Below, piece by piece: positions 19,553 through 28,690 of a DNA stretch of 64,000 nucleotides (positions are counted from its first letter, which is position 1; each line of letters opens with the position of its first letter). The stretch is from positions 1,178,001 to 1,242,000 of the forward strand of contig NZ_SKCJ01000002.1 in NCBI RefSeq assembly GCF_005434975.1, written 5' to 3'. The DNA is from Parerythrobacter lutipelagi (GTDB lineage Bacteria > Pseudomonadota > Alphaproteobacteria > Sphingomonadales > Sphingomonadaceae). Both the position numbers and the translations under genes were made by a program. The notes under the pieces were generated by a model, which did not search any database, was not told the origin of the DNA, and saw only the letters and a list, made by a program, of their open reading frames with translations.

Positions 19553-22506
19553 GCGTGGTCCTCGGCATCGAGCTGCACCTGCCACTCATCGAGGCGCATC
19601 AGCTGGTCATAATCGTCATAGCCCGGAAAATTCGGATTGAGCTTGGCGGTAAACGGATGCTCGCCCTTGATGAACCGGTCAATCGCATCGGCGAGGAAAC
19701 TTTCGGTCAGAGGTAGAAAGTCTTCCGGTTCGGTTTCTGCACGGTTGTTCCCGGCCTTCACCGGGCTTGAAACTTTGCCAAACTTCTCACCATGCTTTGC
19801 GAGAGACCAGTATTCGAATGTGCCAGCTTTTCCGGAGACATTTTTGAAACCACCGTCCTCGGCGATCAAGCCGATCAAGCCAAGCTGAAGCGAAAAGCCT
19901 TCGACCACCTGCTTGGTCGACGGCGGCTTGCCGGTCTTGTAGTCGACAATCGCGAGCGAACCATCCGGCATACGATCGATCCGGTCAGCCCGCCCGTGCA
20001 GCCTGACGCCGGTAAAGAGCATCGACCCCTTCTGTTCCACCGCGATGGGCTCGCGATCCGGATTTGCGGCAATTTCAACCTCAACCCATTCGAGTCCCTT
20101 GAGCAGACGTGGCAACCACAGACCAAGCATGACCGGGTGGGCATTGCTTTCAGCCAAGACTTCATGCGCGCGAACAGTCAGATCACCACCCTGCTTGTGC
20201 CAGCGTTCGAGAATATCGTGCGCGACCTCGCCCTGCCACGCAGGTGATGGCTCTGCATCGAGCGCATCGAGTGAGCGCAATCCGAGAATAGCCTGAGCGT
20301 AGAATTGATAAGGATCGCCCCTGAGACGGTCGAGCGCTGTCACGGCAATATCCACCTGGCGCTGCTGGTCGGACGGCATCGGCTGAGGTCTGGGATACGT
20401 CCTAAACTCGTCTTTGCTCATGTCGATTGCACGCGCGAGCAAAACGGCATCAGTCTCCATATGCCGCTTGATCAGATCTTCGCCCAACAAGGCTTTCACC
20501 CGGAGCAAGAAACGCGACGGGATAACCGGGCCGGAAACGTCTCGGGCCGCACGGCTGAGTACCACTTCCGGCGCACCGAGAGCCCCGGCCAGATCGTGCG
20601 CAGCAAGGCCGATGCGGAAATCGGCACCGGGCACCCCGAGCGCGCGCAAGACAGGAGGCGCGAGCAAAGGGTCGACCGCGGGCGCACCCGGCCACGAGCC
20701 TTCGTTCATCCCGCCACAGATAACCAGTTCCGCTCGGGTCATGCGCGATTCGAGCAATCCGTAAATCGACACACGAGGATGTCCGCCATAGGGCGGGCGA
20801 ACAGCCTGCAGCACCATACGGTCCCTCAGGATATTGGAGAGATCGCTCTTGCCTGTTTTTGTGCCGGTCGCCCTTGCTTCGGTGCGCAATTGCTCAATGA
20901 ACGAAGACAGCGCCCGGCCATCCTCGCGGGCCCATAGATGCTCGCCGCACAAGGCCTCTCCTGCAACCGCCAGCGCATCGAGCATTTCAGCCAATTGGCC
21001 AGTTTCCGCAGTGTCGACAAGCGGACCGATCATGGCTTCGACCTCGGCCCACCATTCCGGAACATTGGCTTCGTTTGCCAGCTTGCGGATCGGTTCAAGG
21101 CCGGGTGCAGGGCGCGGCCCTCTCATGTGCCGTTCCAGCGCACGCAGGCTCTCTAGCCATTGCCCGCGTTCCGCCTCGAAACGGACCAGAGGGTGACCGA
21201 GCAGAGCCATCAGAGGAACAGGTGCAGGCCCCTCCCCCAGCAAGTCTGCCAGCAAGAGTAACAGCCTCCCGGCCGGAGTTAGCGACAAGGGCTGGCCTGC
21301 AGAATCGTCGGCTTCGATATTCCAGCGCCGGAGATGCTGCACGACACGTTGCGCCAATCCTCGGTCGGCCGTCACCACTGCGACCCGCTTTTCAGGCTCG
21401 GCAAGGGCCTGCCGCACGAGTAGTGCGATGGCCTGCGCCTCTTCCTCCGGATTGACGGTTTCCATGATACGAACGCCCGCCAGGCGTCGTTTCTCAGGCG
21501 CCAATCCGACCCAGGCCTTGCTCGCTTCCGGCGGCAGGAACAGGCTCGAAATCGCATGACTGCGTTCCGGCGGACCGGCAGCCAGACCTTTGCGATGCCA
21601 TGGCCGGACTTCCTGCCGCGAGATCCCCATGCGGTTGAGCAAGAGTTTAAGATGGTACTGCGGGTGGGTCACGGCATCGCCGCGCTCGAAGGGCTTTTCG
21701 GCATCTGCACCGGCGGCCCCCAGCTCTTCCCACACGACCTCTTCGATCGTGTGGTCGAAATCGGGCAAGATCACAGAGCCATTGGGCAAATCCGATATTG
21801 TCCGCAGCAATTTGGCGAGCGCCGGCGCGGTACTGGTCACACCTGCTGCCACAATTGGATAGGCGGGCGGACGCTGGCGCCATTCCCGCCGCGCAAAGTC
21901 GAACAGGCGGTTGCGCCGGCTTGCCGGATCGACCTTGCCCATCGATTGCAGTTCAGCAATCCAGCGGCTCTGCACGCGGGCAAATAAACGCAGCGAATCC
22001 TGCCAGTGGCCCGACAGGTCTCCGAAGATCGACAGGACGTCTTCTTCGAGCAGTTTTTCTGGAGCAATGTCTTCGATCAACAGGCGGTCCATCGTCCGTG
22101 CGGTGTCGGCCGCCAGACGCATCAAGGCTGCGCCGCTGATCTTGTCGCCCTGCTCTTCCTGAATGATCTGCGCCAGACGCAACCATCTGTACGTCGGGTC
22201 GACCGATGGGGGAATGCCGTTCGCGCCCAGCGGATCGAGCATCGGACCAAGCGTTTCATCAAGATCGAGATCGCCAACCGCCGCCATCCGCGGCATCAAC
22301 AAGCCCTGCTTCCCCTGCGCACCGTAGTGCCTGACGAAGGCCTCGCTGACTGTCCTCATCGCGCGTGCGCTGGGCAGCAGCAAGGTTAGGCGCGCAAGAC
22401 CGAAATCGTCCTCCTCATATCGAGGCACAAGTCCGGCAACCAGAGCATCGGCGAAGCCGCGATGAGCGGCGATTGAATACACTTTAGGCGCAGTGCGCTC
22501 AGGCAC
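19549..22506 (-). CDS. addB: Double-strand-break repair nuclease subunit AddB
   Basis: 985 aa, partner of AddA. The N-terminal part is helicase-like without a recognisable Walker A (LTLLLPSARAMRT in that place), so it probably serves as a Chi-scanning scaffold. The C terminus has a PD-(D/E)xK nuclease: GRADRIDRM and LAIVDYKTGKPP. Only two cysteines occur in the whole protein (in ALCGEH and VICGGM), so the Fe-S cluster known from Bacillus AddB is absent. It starts with GTG at 22506, overlapping the murU stop. Confidence 0.95.
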   Translation of the reverse strand: MPERTAPKVYSIAAHRGFADALVAGLVPRYEEDDFGLARLTLLLPSARAMRTVSEAFVRHYGAQGKQGLLMPRMAAVGDLDLDETLGPMLDPLGANGIPPSVDPTYRWLRLAQIIQEEQGDKISGAALMRLAADTARTMDRLLIEDIAPEKLLEEDVLSIFGDLSGHWQDSLRLFARVQSRWIAELQSMGKVDPASRRNRLFDFARREWRQRPPAYPIVAAGVTSTAPALAKLLRTISDLPNGSVILPDFDHTIEEVVWEELGAAGADAEKPFERGDAVTHPQYHLKLLLNRMGISRQEVRPWHRKGLAAGPPERSHAISSLFLPPEASKAWVGLAPEKRRLAGVRIMETVNPEEEAQAIALLVRQALAEPEKRVAVVTADRGLAQRVVQHLRRWNIEADDSAGQPLSLTPAGRLLLLLADLLGEGPAPVPLMALLGHPLVRFEAERGQWLESLRALERHMRGPRPAPGLEPIRKLANEANVPEWWAEVEAMIGPLVDTAETGQLAEMLDALAVAGEALCGEHLWAREDGRALSSFIEQLRTEARATGTKTGKSDLSNILRDRMVLQAVRPPYGGHPRVSIYGLLESRMTRAELVICGGMNEGSWPGAPAVDPLLAPPVLRALGVPGADFRIGLAAHDLAGALGAPEVVLSRAARDVSGPVIPSRFLLRVKALLGEDLIKRHMETDAVLLARAIDMSKDEFRTYPRPQPMPSDQQRQVDIAVTALDRLRGDPYQFYAQAILGLRSLDALDAEPSPAWQGEVAHDILERWHKQGGDLTVRAHEVLAESNAHPVMLGLWLPRLLKGLEWVEVEIAANPDREPIAVEQKGSMLFTGVRLHGRADRIDRMPDGSLAIVDYKTGKPPSTKQVVEGFSLQLGLIGLIAEDGGFKNVSGKAGTFEYWSLAKHGEKFGKVSSPVKAGNNRAETEPEDFLPLTESFLADAIDRFIKGEHPFTAKLNPNFPGYDDYDQLMRLDEWQVQLDAEDHA

Positions 22507-23215
22507 GCCTTAACACTTCTTCTGTCGGCCCTATCGCCTGCGGCGTTCCAACTTCCAGCCAGAGGCCGGTAAACGCAGCGCCAAACAAACGCCCCTCCTG
22601 AATTGCACGATCCCACAGAATATTGGTCGAGAACTTGCCTTCGGGCGCATCGCGCAAGAGGCGATGGGACACAAGCTGAATGCCGGTGAAAATATGCGGC
22701 GCGATCCGGCCAGTGTTTCGCCGCGACAGGCGCCCGACCGGATCCATATGAAAATCACCTTTGCCGGTGAAGTTTACCGCTTTCGCGTGGGGGACCAGCA
22801 ACAGCAATGCATCCATCTCATCGGCGTTCCAGCGTTGAGACAAATCATGGAATGCATCGCGCGGACCATCGAGCCAGATATTGTCCGAGTTCAGGCAGAA
22901 AAACGGGTCCGGCAACTGGTCCTGCGCCTTGACCATTCCGCCACCGGTTTCCAGCAGATCAGCTCGCTCGTCGGAGATCAAAACCTGCGGATCTTTTCGT
23001 CCGCCGACATGCGCTTCAAGCGCGTCGGCGAGGTAGTGAACATTCACGACCGCTTTGGCGATCCCCGCCTCCGCCAAGCGGTCCAGCGCATGATCGACAA
23101 GCGGCTTGCCCGCCACGCGTACGAGAGGCTTGGGCTGGCTTGCCGTGAGTGGTCGCATCCGTTTGCCAAGACCTGCCGCCATTACCATGGCTGTATCGCT
23201 CGCAAGCGCTTTCAT
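22499..23215 (-). CDS. murU: N-acetylmuramate-1-phosphate uridylyltransferase (MurU-type)
   Basis: Converts MurNAc-1-phosphate plus UTP to UDP-MurNAc in peptidoglycan sugar salvage, bypassing MurA. 238 aa. Nucleotidyltransferase signature AAGLGKRMRPLT near the N terminus, with KPLVRVAGKPLVDH, the metal-binding NSDNIW and the ETGGGM substrate loop. The assignment as MurU rests on fold plus direct coupling to the amgK-type kinase. ATG 23215 overlaps the amgK stop (ATGA); a longer frame upstream is only overlap with amgK. Mannose-1-phosphate guanylyltransferase is the alternative. Confidence 0.86.
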   Translation of the reverse strand: MKALASDTAMVMAAGLGKRMRPLTASQPKPLVRVAGKPLVDHALDRLAEAGIAKAVVNVHYLADALEAHVGGRKDPQVLISDERADLLETGGGMVKAQDQLPDPFFCLNSDNIWLDGPRDAFHDLSQRWNADEMDALLLLVPHAKAVNFTGKGDFHMDPVGRLSRRNTGRIAPHIFTGIQLVSHRLLRDAPEGKFSTNILWDRAIQEGRLFGAAFTGLWLEVGTPQAIGPTEEVLRRA

Positions 23216-24201
23216 CGAATTTCTCCGCCAGACGCATCGCGGATGTTCTGCGGAATGTTCTGCGCGAACCAAGCCGCAACCGGCTCCAGCGCAGGGTGCG
23301 CAAGATCGCGTTCCATGGCATGCCAAACGCGGGGTATCATCGCGAGATAGCGCTGCTTTCCATCGCGCTTTGCAAGCCGAGTGAAAATGCCAACAATCTT
23401 GGCGTTTCGTTGGGCACCGAGCCGCGCGTAGTCGGCAAGGAACTCTTCTCCAGCACCGGTGTGTTCGCAATAGCGGCTCAACATCGAGCGCTCGAGTTGC
23501 TGTGAGACATCGCGCCGTGCGTCCTGCAACAGGCTGACGAGATCATAGGCCGGATGCCCGACCAGCGCGTCCTGGAAATCGATCAGGCCCTGCTCGCCTT
23601 TGCCATCCCGGCGCGGTGATAACAGCATGATGTTTTCGGCATGGTAATCGCGCAGCACGGTAACCCCCGGCTGCTGGCGCGCCATCAAGGGGGCAAGCGC
23701 TGTATCCCATGCCTGCTGATACCCGACTTCATCGATATCGAGACCCATATGGCGGCAATACCATTCCGTCAGCAGCCCTGCTTCACGCTGATAGACCGCC
23801 ATATCATACGGTTCGAATGGCCCGGCATCGGCTCTGTGCAGTCTGACCAGCGCATCGACTGCCTCGGCGTACGCCCCTTCTTCGCCGGCCGGATTGTCAT
23901 CGAGCCAGTCGCGCATCCGGTCGTCGCCGAAGTCCTCTGTGAGCACCCAGCCCGCTTCAGGATCGGAAGCGATAATGTCCGGTGCCCGTTGGCCAGAATT
24001 GCTCAACCAGCGCGCAACATGAAGAAAAGGCTTGGGATCTTCGTGCGGTGGCGGTGCATGCATCAGCATCGCCGGTTCGCCCGCTTTGCGCAGGCGGAAG
24101 TATCGCCGGAAAGACGCATCCCCGGGAATTGGATGTATCTCTGCGCCACGCCAGCCGGCGGATGCAAGAAAGGAATCAAGGCCTTCGGGCAAGTCGTTCA
24201 T
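23212..24201 (-). CDS. amgK: Anomeric MurNAc/GlcNAc kinase (AmgK-type)
   Basis: Phosphorylates the anomeric position of MurNAc, the first step of the salvage route completed by MurU. 329 aa, aminoglycoside-phosphotransferase fold: N-terminal GDASFRRYFRL, catalytic-loop region VLRDYHAENIML (the D and N of the HxDxxxxN pattern, with Tyr replacing His spacing) and LIDFQDALVGHPAYDL (metal Asp). Start ATG 24201 overlaps the tsaE stop (ATGA); ATG 24219 is an alternative. The pairing with murU in one operon supports the assignment. Activity is not proven for this sequence. Confidence 0.87.
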   Translation of the reverse strand: MNDLPEGLDSFLASAGWRGAEIHPIPGDASFRRYFRLRKAGEPAMLMHAPPPHEDPKPFLHVARWLSNSGQRAPDIIASDPEAGWVLTEDFGDDRMRDWLDDNPAGEEGAYAEAVDALVRLHRADAGPFEPYDMAVYQREAGLLTEWYCRHMGLDIDEVGYQQAWDTALAPLMARQQPGVTVLRDYHAENIMLLSPRRDGKGEQGLIDFQDALVGHPAYDLVSLLQDARRDVSQQLERSMLSRYCEHTGAGEEFLADYARLGAQRNAKIVGIFTRLAKRDGKQRYLAMIPRVWHAMERDLAHPALEPVAAWFAQNIPQNIRDASGGEIR

Positions 24202-24641
24202 CGCCAGCGGGTTAGCCAATCGGCCCCCTGCTCGACAATCGCAATCCTGCCGTTACCCGCAATTTCCAGTCGGACGGACAGACAACCGGGCTCATGCGAA
24301 AATCCACCGGCATTCTCAGGCCATTCCGCCAACAGAACCGCACCATCGCGATAATCATCCAGACCGATCTCTTCGGCCTCGGCAGGGGATTGGAGGCGGT
24401 AGAAATCAGCATGCACCACCGGTAGCTTTACTGCAGGAGGGTCGTACGTCTCAATGATTGTGAAGGTCGGCGACGGGACTTCAGACTGATATCCCAAGGC
24501 GGCGAGCATGGCGCGCGACAGCGTTGTCTTGCCCGCACCCAGGCCGCCCGACAAAGCCACAACATCGCCGGCTTGCAACCCGGCAGCGATGCGTTGCCCG
24601 AACTCCTCCATCGCGGGCAGGTCAGGGAGTTCGATTCTCAA
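24198..24641 (-). CDS. tsaE: tRNA t6A threonylcarbamoyladenosine ATPase TsaE
   Basis: Essential ATPase in the TsaB/TsaD/TsaE complex making t6A37 in ANN-decoding tRNAs. 147 aa. Walker A GGLGAGKTTLSRAML, conserved VPSPTFTIIETY and HADFYRL are all present. The likely start is TTG at 24641, forming a TTGA overlap with the divL stop. The next internal ATG would cut ten residues before the strand leading to the P loop, so TTG is more likely. Confidence 0.95.
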   Translation of the reverse strand: MRIELPDLPAMEEFGQRIAAGLQAGDVVALSGGLGAGKTTLSRAMLAALGYQSEVPSPTFTIIETYDPPAVKLPVVHADFYRLQSPAEAEEIGLDDYRDGAVLLAEWPENAGGFSHEPGCLSVRLEIAGNGRIAIVEQGADWLTRWR

Positions 24642-26977
24642 GGGATAGAGACCGTTGCAGTGGTACCGGCACCGCGGCGCGATACAATTTCCAAGGTACC
24701 TCCGTGCGCTTCGACTAATTGCCTTGCCAGCGGGATACCCAGACCCTGCCTTTGATCCTTATCCGGATCGCTCGGCGGCAGTTTGCTGAGCGCTCTATCC
24801 AGCTGCTCTTTCGTCATCCCGCAACCGTTGTCGGACACAACAATACGAGCGACCCCGTCGCGCTTGCCCAGATCAACGAGAATCTTGCCGCCCTTGGGAG
24901 TCGCTCCGATCGCATTATCCAGCAAGTGGCCGACGGCGCGGCCCAGCTGGCGTCTGTCGGCCTTAACCCGCCCGCTTGCCTTGCTGCCGCGCAGGTCGAG
25001 GCTGATCCCTCGTTCGAGGATTGCTTTCTCGCGCGCGCGCACGATGTCCGTCGCGAAAGCGAAGAGCGCCATGTCTTCTTTCACCAGCGGCAGGAGCCCC
25101 GCTTCGCTTTGCGACAGGTCCAACACGTTTTCGACCTGCTCGGTCAATCGCTCGACCGAATCGAGGATCGCCTGCACATACTCTGTCCCTTGCTCGCCGA
25201 GGTCTCCGGCGATGCCGCTTTGCAGAAGCTCGGCAAAGCCGCCGATCGAAGTGAGCGGCGTGCGGAATTCATAGGACATATTCGCAAGAAAACGGGTTTT
25301 GACCGCGTCCGCCTCTTCCAGCGCGACCGCTCTTTCACGCAAGGCTGCCTCTGCCTGCTCGTTGGCAGTCACATCGAGCACGGTCAGCAAGCCATTGCCA
25401 TCAGGAAGCGGCACTCCGGCGAACTCCAAAGTCCTGCCATCGGCCATGTCGATCCGGCCGCCCTTCTCCTTTCGGTCGAGCGTAGCTGAGCGGATAACAT
25501 CGCCGATGCCCTTGGTTTGCTTGGGCCGGGCAAGGTTCGGTCCGACCGCGGTTAGCAGATCTTCAGCCGCCGGGTGAGCATCGAGCATTTCGGGGTCGAG
25601 GCCCCACATCCCGGCAAAACTCCGGTTCCACAATTGCAAATGCCCGTCTGGAGCAAACACCGCGAGAGCCTCGAACAGGCTGTCGAACGTCGCTGTCCGC
25701 GTGCGCAGCAAGGTGTCGCGGGTCGCGGAAAGTGCCAGCTGTTCGGTCTGGTCTTCCGCAATCAGAACCAGCCCGCCATCCGGCATGGGCTGCGCAACAA
25801 TGCGCAGATGAGTGCCATCGGATAGCGGCCAGGCTTCTTCCGACGTGTTGTCACTCGCGAACCAGTCTGCATGTTCGGTCCGCCAGTTCGGGAAGTCCCG
25901 TACTTCAGGCGTTCGCCCGGTCTCTCGGGCGTCGCTAAGGAATTGCTCGAAGCCAAGACCCTGAGCGACTACGCCGGAATTGAGTTTGAATATGCGCCGG
26001 AATGGCTGGTTTGCGAAAACGAGCCGGCGCTTTCCGTCGAACTGGCCCACCCCGATGGAAAGCTGATCGAGCATGGATCGTTGAGCCTCGCGGAAAGCGC
26101 GGAATTCGCGCGCTTGCTCCTCCATTTCCTCGATGTCGACCGCATAGCCTGCAACCCCTTCCTTGCCGAGCGGAAGGTCGCTGACACGAAACGTCCTGCG
26201 CTGGCCTGCCACGGTTGTCGCGACAATCCGCTCGAACGGCATTTTTTGCTCAGCAGCCTGTCTCGCGATTTGCGCGGCAGTCAGGCCATCGACCTGTTCG
26301 ATCAGCTCCATCTGCTCAGCAACAGCGGCATCGGGACTGGCTGCTCCGACAGCGTCTACGTACGCCTGATTCACCAGGCGCAGCTTCGTATCCGGACCAC
26401 GAAACCACATCGGGAGCGGAGCCGCTTCGATCAAGCCGACCAGTGCAGCAAAATCGCCGCGAGCTCGCGAGGCATCTTCGCGCAGCTTGGCCATCTCGCT
26501 CTGACTTTCGCTGAAGTCGAACACCCAGACCAGCGCTGCACCACCAGGAGAGACCTGCGGGTCGGCCAGTACACCGCGCAGCGCAAGGCTGCGTTCTGAA
26601 CCCGGTACGGTCACGGTCAGATGAAACGGGGCAGCGGTCTTCTGTGCGCGTGTGACCAGTGCGGAAAGTTCAGCGAGCTGGCTGGAGGATAATCCCACGC
26701 CCGGCCCACCATCAAGCTCGGAAAGATACTGCGGCAAGGCCTCCATGCCTAGCCAGCCTGCAAGCCGGTCAGATCCTTCAATCCTGCCATCTGTACGCAC
26801 CAGCAGCGGAATTGCCGGAGCTTCATCGATCATGCGCGCCATTCTACGGGCCGCTTTTCTGCTGCCCTCTGCCTTTCGCATGCGTCCGCCGGCAACGATC
26901 ATCAACCACGCTGCACCGGCCGTCCATGCGGCCAGCAGCAGCCCAATCAAAGCAAGCGCGGTTTGCGAAAATCCCAT
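24638..26977 (-). CDS. divL: DivL-type cell-cycle sensor pseudo-kinase (Tyr in place of H-box His)
   Basis: 779 aa. One N-terminal transmembrane segment (ALIGLLLAAWTAGAAWLMIV), then several PAS-like regions (about 40-540), a dimerisation/H-box helix and a HATPase_c domain (N box DNAIGATPKGG, G1 DNGCGM, G2 QGLGIPL). The phospho-acceptor position reads NMSYEFRTPL, with Tyr569 where histidine kinases have His; Caulobacter DivL also carries Tyr there. In Caulobacter DivL acts with DivK and CckA to control CtrA. The codon is TAT at 25271-25273. It is first in the operon with tsaE, amgK, murU, addB and addA. The neighbourhood matches what I recall for alphaproteobacterial divL. Confidence 0.88.
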   Translation of the reverse strand: MGFSQTALALIGLLLAAWTAGAAWLMIVAGGRMRKAEGSRKAARRMARMIDEAPAIPLLVRTDGRIEGSDRLAGWLGMEALPQYLSELDGGPGVGLSSSQLAELSALVTRAQKTAAPFHLTVTVPGSERSLALRGVLADPQVSPGGAALVWVFDFSESQSEMAKLREDASRARGDFAALVGLIEAAPLPMWFRGPDTKLRLVNQAYVDAVGAASPDAAVAEQMELIEQVDGLTAAQIARQAAEQKMPFERIVATTVAGQRRTFRVSDLPLGKEGVAGYAVDIEEMEEQAREFRAFREAQRSMLDQLSIGVGQFDGKRRLVFANQPFRRIFKLNSGVVAQGLGFEQFLSDARETGRTPEVRDFPNWRTEHADWFASDNTSEEAWPLSDGTHLRIVAQPMPDGGLVLIAEDQTEQLALSATRDTLLRTRTATFDSLFEALAVFAPDGHLQLWNRSFAGMWGLDPEMLDAHPAAEDLLTAVGPNLARPKQTKGIGDVIRSATLDRKEKGGRIDMADGRTLEFAGVPLPDGNGLLTVLDVTANEQAEAALRERAVALEEADAVKTRFLANMSYEFRTPLTSIGGFAELLQSGIAGDLGEQGTEYVQAILDSVERLTEQVENVLDLSQSEAGLLPLVKEDMALFAFATDIVRAREKAILERGISLDLRGSKASGRVKADRRQLGRAVGHLLDNAIGATPKGGKILVDLGKRDGVARIVVSDNGCGMTKEQLDRALSKLPPSDPDKDQRQGLGIPLARQLVEAHGGTLEIVSRRGAGTTATVSIP

Positions 26978-27045
26978 GGCGTTTCAGCTATGCGTGTGGC
27001 GGTCACTATGCAACGGCAGCCGAGCGAATTTGACGATTAGGCAAC

Positions 27046-27082
27046 AAAAAAGCGCCGCCCCCGATCCGGGAACGGCGCTTTT
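27046..27082 (-). terminator. Rho-independent terminator of ahcY (may act both ways)
   Basis: A 10-bp perfect stem (27048-27057 with 27073-27082) has a short inner CCC/GGG pairing in its loop. Read on the minus strand it is followed by six T (27051-27046). It starts 17 bp after the ahcY stop. The other strand also has TTTT, so transcripts coming from the left would also meet a stem with a weak T tract. Confidence 0.88.
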
Positions 27083-27098
27083 CTGAAAATTCACAAAA

Positions 27099-28511
27099 TC
27101 AGTAGCGATAATGGTCCGGCTTGAACGGCCCTTCCTGCGGCACACCGATATAGTCGGCCTGCTTGTTGCTAAGCTGCGTCAGCATAACGCCAAGCTTGTC
27201 GAGGTGGAGCGCGGCGACCTTCTCGTCGAGGTGCTTCGGCAGCACGTAAACGTCATTCTCGTACTGGTCGGTATTCTTGTACAATTCGATCTGAGCCAGC
27301 GTCTGATTGGTAAAGCTGGCGCTCATGACGAAGCTGGGGTGGCCCGTGCCGCAGCCGAGGTTCACCAGGCGGCCCTTCGCGAGGATCAGGATCGACTTGC
27401 CATCCGGGAAGGTGACCAGGTCGGTGCCTTCCTTGATTTCCTTCCAATCGTAATTGTCGAGCGCGGAGATCTGGATCTCGGAATCGAAGTGACCGATGTT
27501 GCACACGATCGCCATGTTCTTCATCGCCTTCATGTGCTCGGCGGTGATCACGTCCTCGTTGCCCGTCGCCGTGCAGAAAATATCGGCGCGCTTCACGCCT
27601 TCTTCCATGGTCACGACTTCGAAGCCGTCCATCGCAGCCTGAAGGGCGCAGATCGGATCGATTTCAGTGACCATTACGCGGGCACCGCCGTCACGCAGCG
27701 AAGCTGCCGATCCCTTGCCGACATCGCCGTAACCGGCGACGCATGCGACTTTGCCGGCCAGCATGACGTCGGTTGCACGACGGATCGCATCGACCAGCGA
27801 TTCCTTGCAGCCATAAAGATTGTCGAATTTCGACTTCGTGACAGAGTCATTGACGTTGATCGCCGGGAACGGAAGTTTGCCCTGCTTCGATATTTGATAA
27901 AGGCGCATCACACCGGTGGTCGTCTCTTCCGAAACGCCTTTGATGTTCTCGACCGACTTGGTGAGGTAGCCGGGACGCTTGGCGATGAAGGCCTTGAGCG
28001 CTTTCTGCATCTCGATTTCTTCAGCGTTTTGCGGCTCGGGCATGGTTTCGCCCGCTTCGAGGCGAGCGCCCCACAGAGCGAACATGGTCGCATCGCCGCC
28101 ATCGTCGAGGATCATGTTGGCTGTCTGGTCCGGGTTATCATCGGTCGCCCAGTCGAAGATGTTGCCGACATAGTCCCAATATTCAGCCAGCGTTTCACCC
28201 TTGATGGCGAAAACCGGGATACCCTGATCGGCAATTGCTGCGGCGGCGTGATCCTGCGTCGAGAAAATGTTACACGTCGCCCAACGCACTTCAGCACCCA
28301 GAGCGACCAGCGTCTCGATAAGAACCGCGGTCTGAATGGTCATGTGGAGAGAACCGGTTACGCGGGCACCCTTGAGTGGCTGTTCGCTGCCATATTCTTC
28401 GCGCAGTGCCATAAGGCCCGGCATTTCGGTTTCAGCGATCTCGATTTCGTCGCGACCGTACTGAGCGAGCGAAATGTCCTTGATGATGTAGTCTTGCTTG
28501 GCATCGGCCAC
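27099..28511 (-). CDS. ahcY: Adenosylhomocysteinase
   Basis: Hydrolyses S-adenosylhomocysteine to adenosine and homocysteine, clearing the methylation by-product. 470 aa, the long form common in Proteobacteria. It has an NAD-binding [36 protein letters not shown] around the active site, and the invariant end PDHYRY. The chosen start is GTG at 28511, with an AGGAG Shine-Dalgarno 7 bp upstream, giving [12 protein letters not shown]; the longer frame upstream is intergenic. A strong terminator follows. The upstream palindrome (28596-28615) is a likely operator. Confidence 0.97.
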   Translation of the reverse strand: MADAKQDYIIKDISLAQYGRDEIEIAETEMPGLMALREEYGSEQPLKGARVTGSLHMTIQTAVLIETLVALGAEVRWATCNIFSTQDHAAAAIADQGIPVFAIKGETLAEYWDYVGNIFDWATDDNPDQTANMILDDGGDATMFALWGARLEAGETMPEPQNAEEIEMQKALKAFIAKRPGYLTKSVENIKGVSEETTTGVMRLYQISKQGKLPFPAINVNDSVTKSKFDNLYGCKESLVDAIRRATDVMLAGKVACVAGYGDVGKGSAASLRDGGARVMVTEIDPICALQAAMDGFEVVTMEEGVKRADIFCTATGNEDVITAEHMKAMKNMAIVCNIGHFDSEIQISALDNYDWKEIKEGTDLVTFPDGKSILILAKGRLVNLGCGTGHPSFVMSASFTNQTLAQIELYKNTDQYENDVYVLPKHLDEKVAALHLDKLGVMLTQLSNKQADYIGVPQEGPFKPDHYRY

Positions 28512-28595
28512 GGGTGTTCTCCTGAAGTCGTTTTCCGCGCGGATCGCGCGGCTCGATTGCGTGGCGCATGTAGCGATCACAGCTACGCGAAGCAA

Positions 28596-28615
28596 ATATA
28601 AAGACATCTTTATAT
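28596..28615. promoter_or_regulatory. 9-2-9 palindromic operator between ahcY and the peroxiredoxin gene
   Basis: ATATAAAGA, then CA, then TCTTTATAT: a perfect inverted repeat in an AT-rich island, 85 bp upstream of the ahcY GTG and 76 bp upstream of the divergent peroxiredoxin ATG. Symmetric AT-rich sites of this size suit ArsR-type dimers. SahR, the SAH-responsive ArsR regulator of methionine-cycle genes, is the natural candidate given ahcY, but this is inference; no regulator gene lies in the window. Confidence 0.6.
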
Positions 28616-28690
28616 GATGCCTTGTTGCGGCGGCCTTCAGAGCCTCTATATCGGACCCAACGGTACGGAAAAACGAAAGGATATTACGCG

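Noticed and set aside
27111-28601. Open frame of 496 codons opposite ahcY
   Set aside because: Same reason: ahcY is unmistakable on the minus strand.
28512-28690. SAM or SAH riboswitch upstream of ahcY
   Set aside because: I see a palindrome but not the conserved pseudoknot or SAM-II/SAH riboswitch sequence; a protein operator is the simpler reading.
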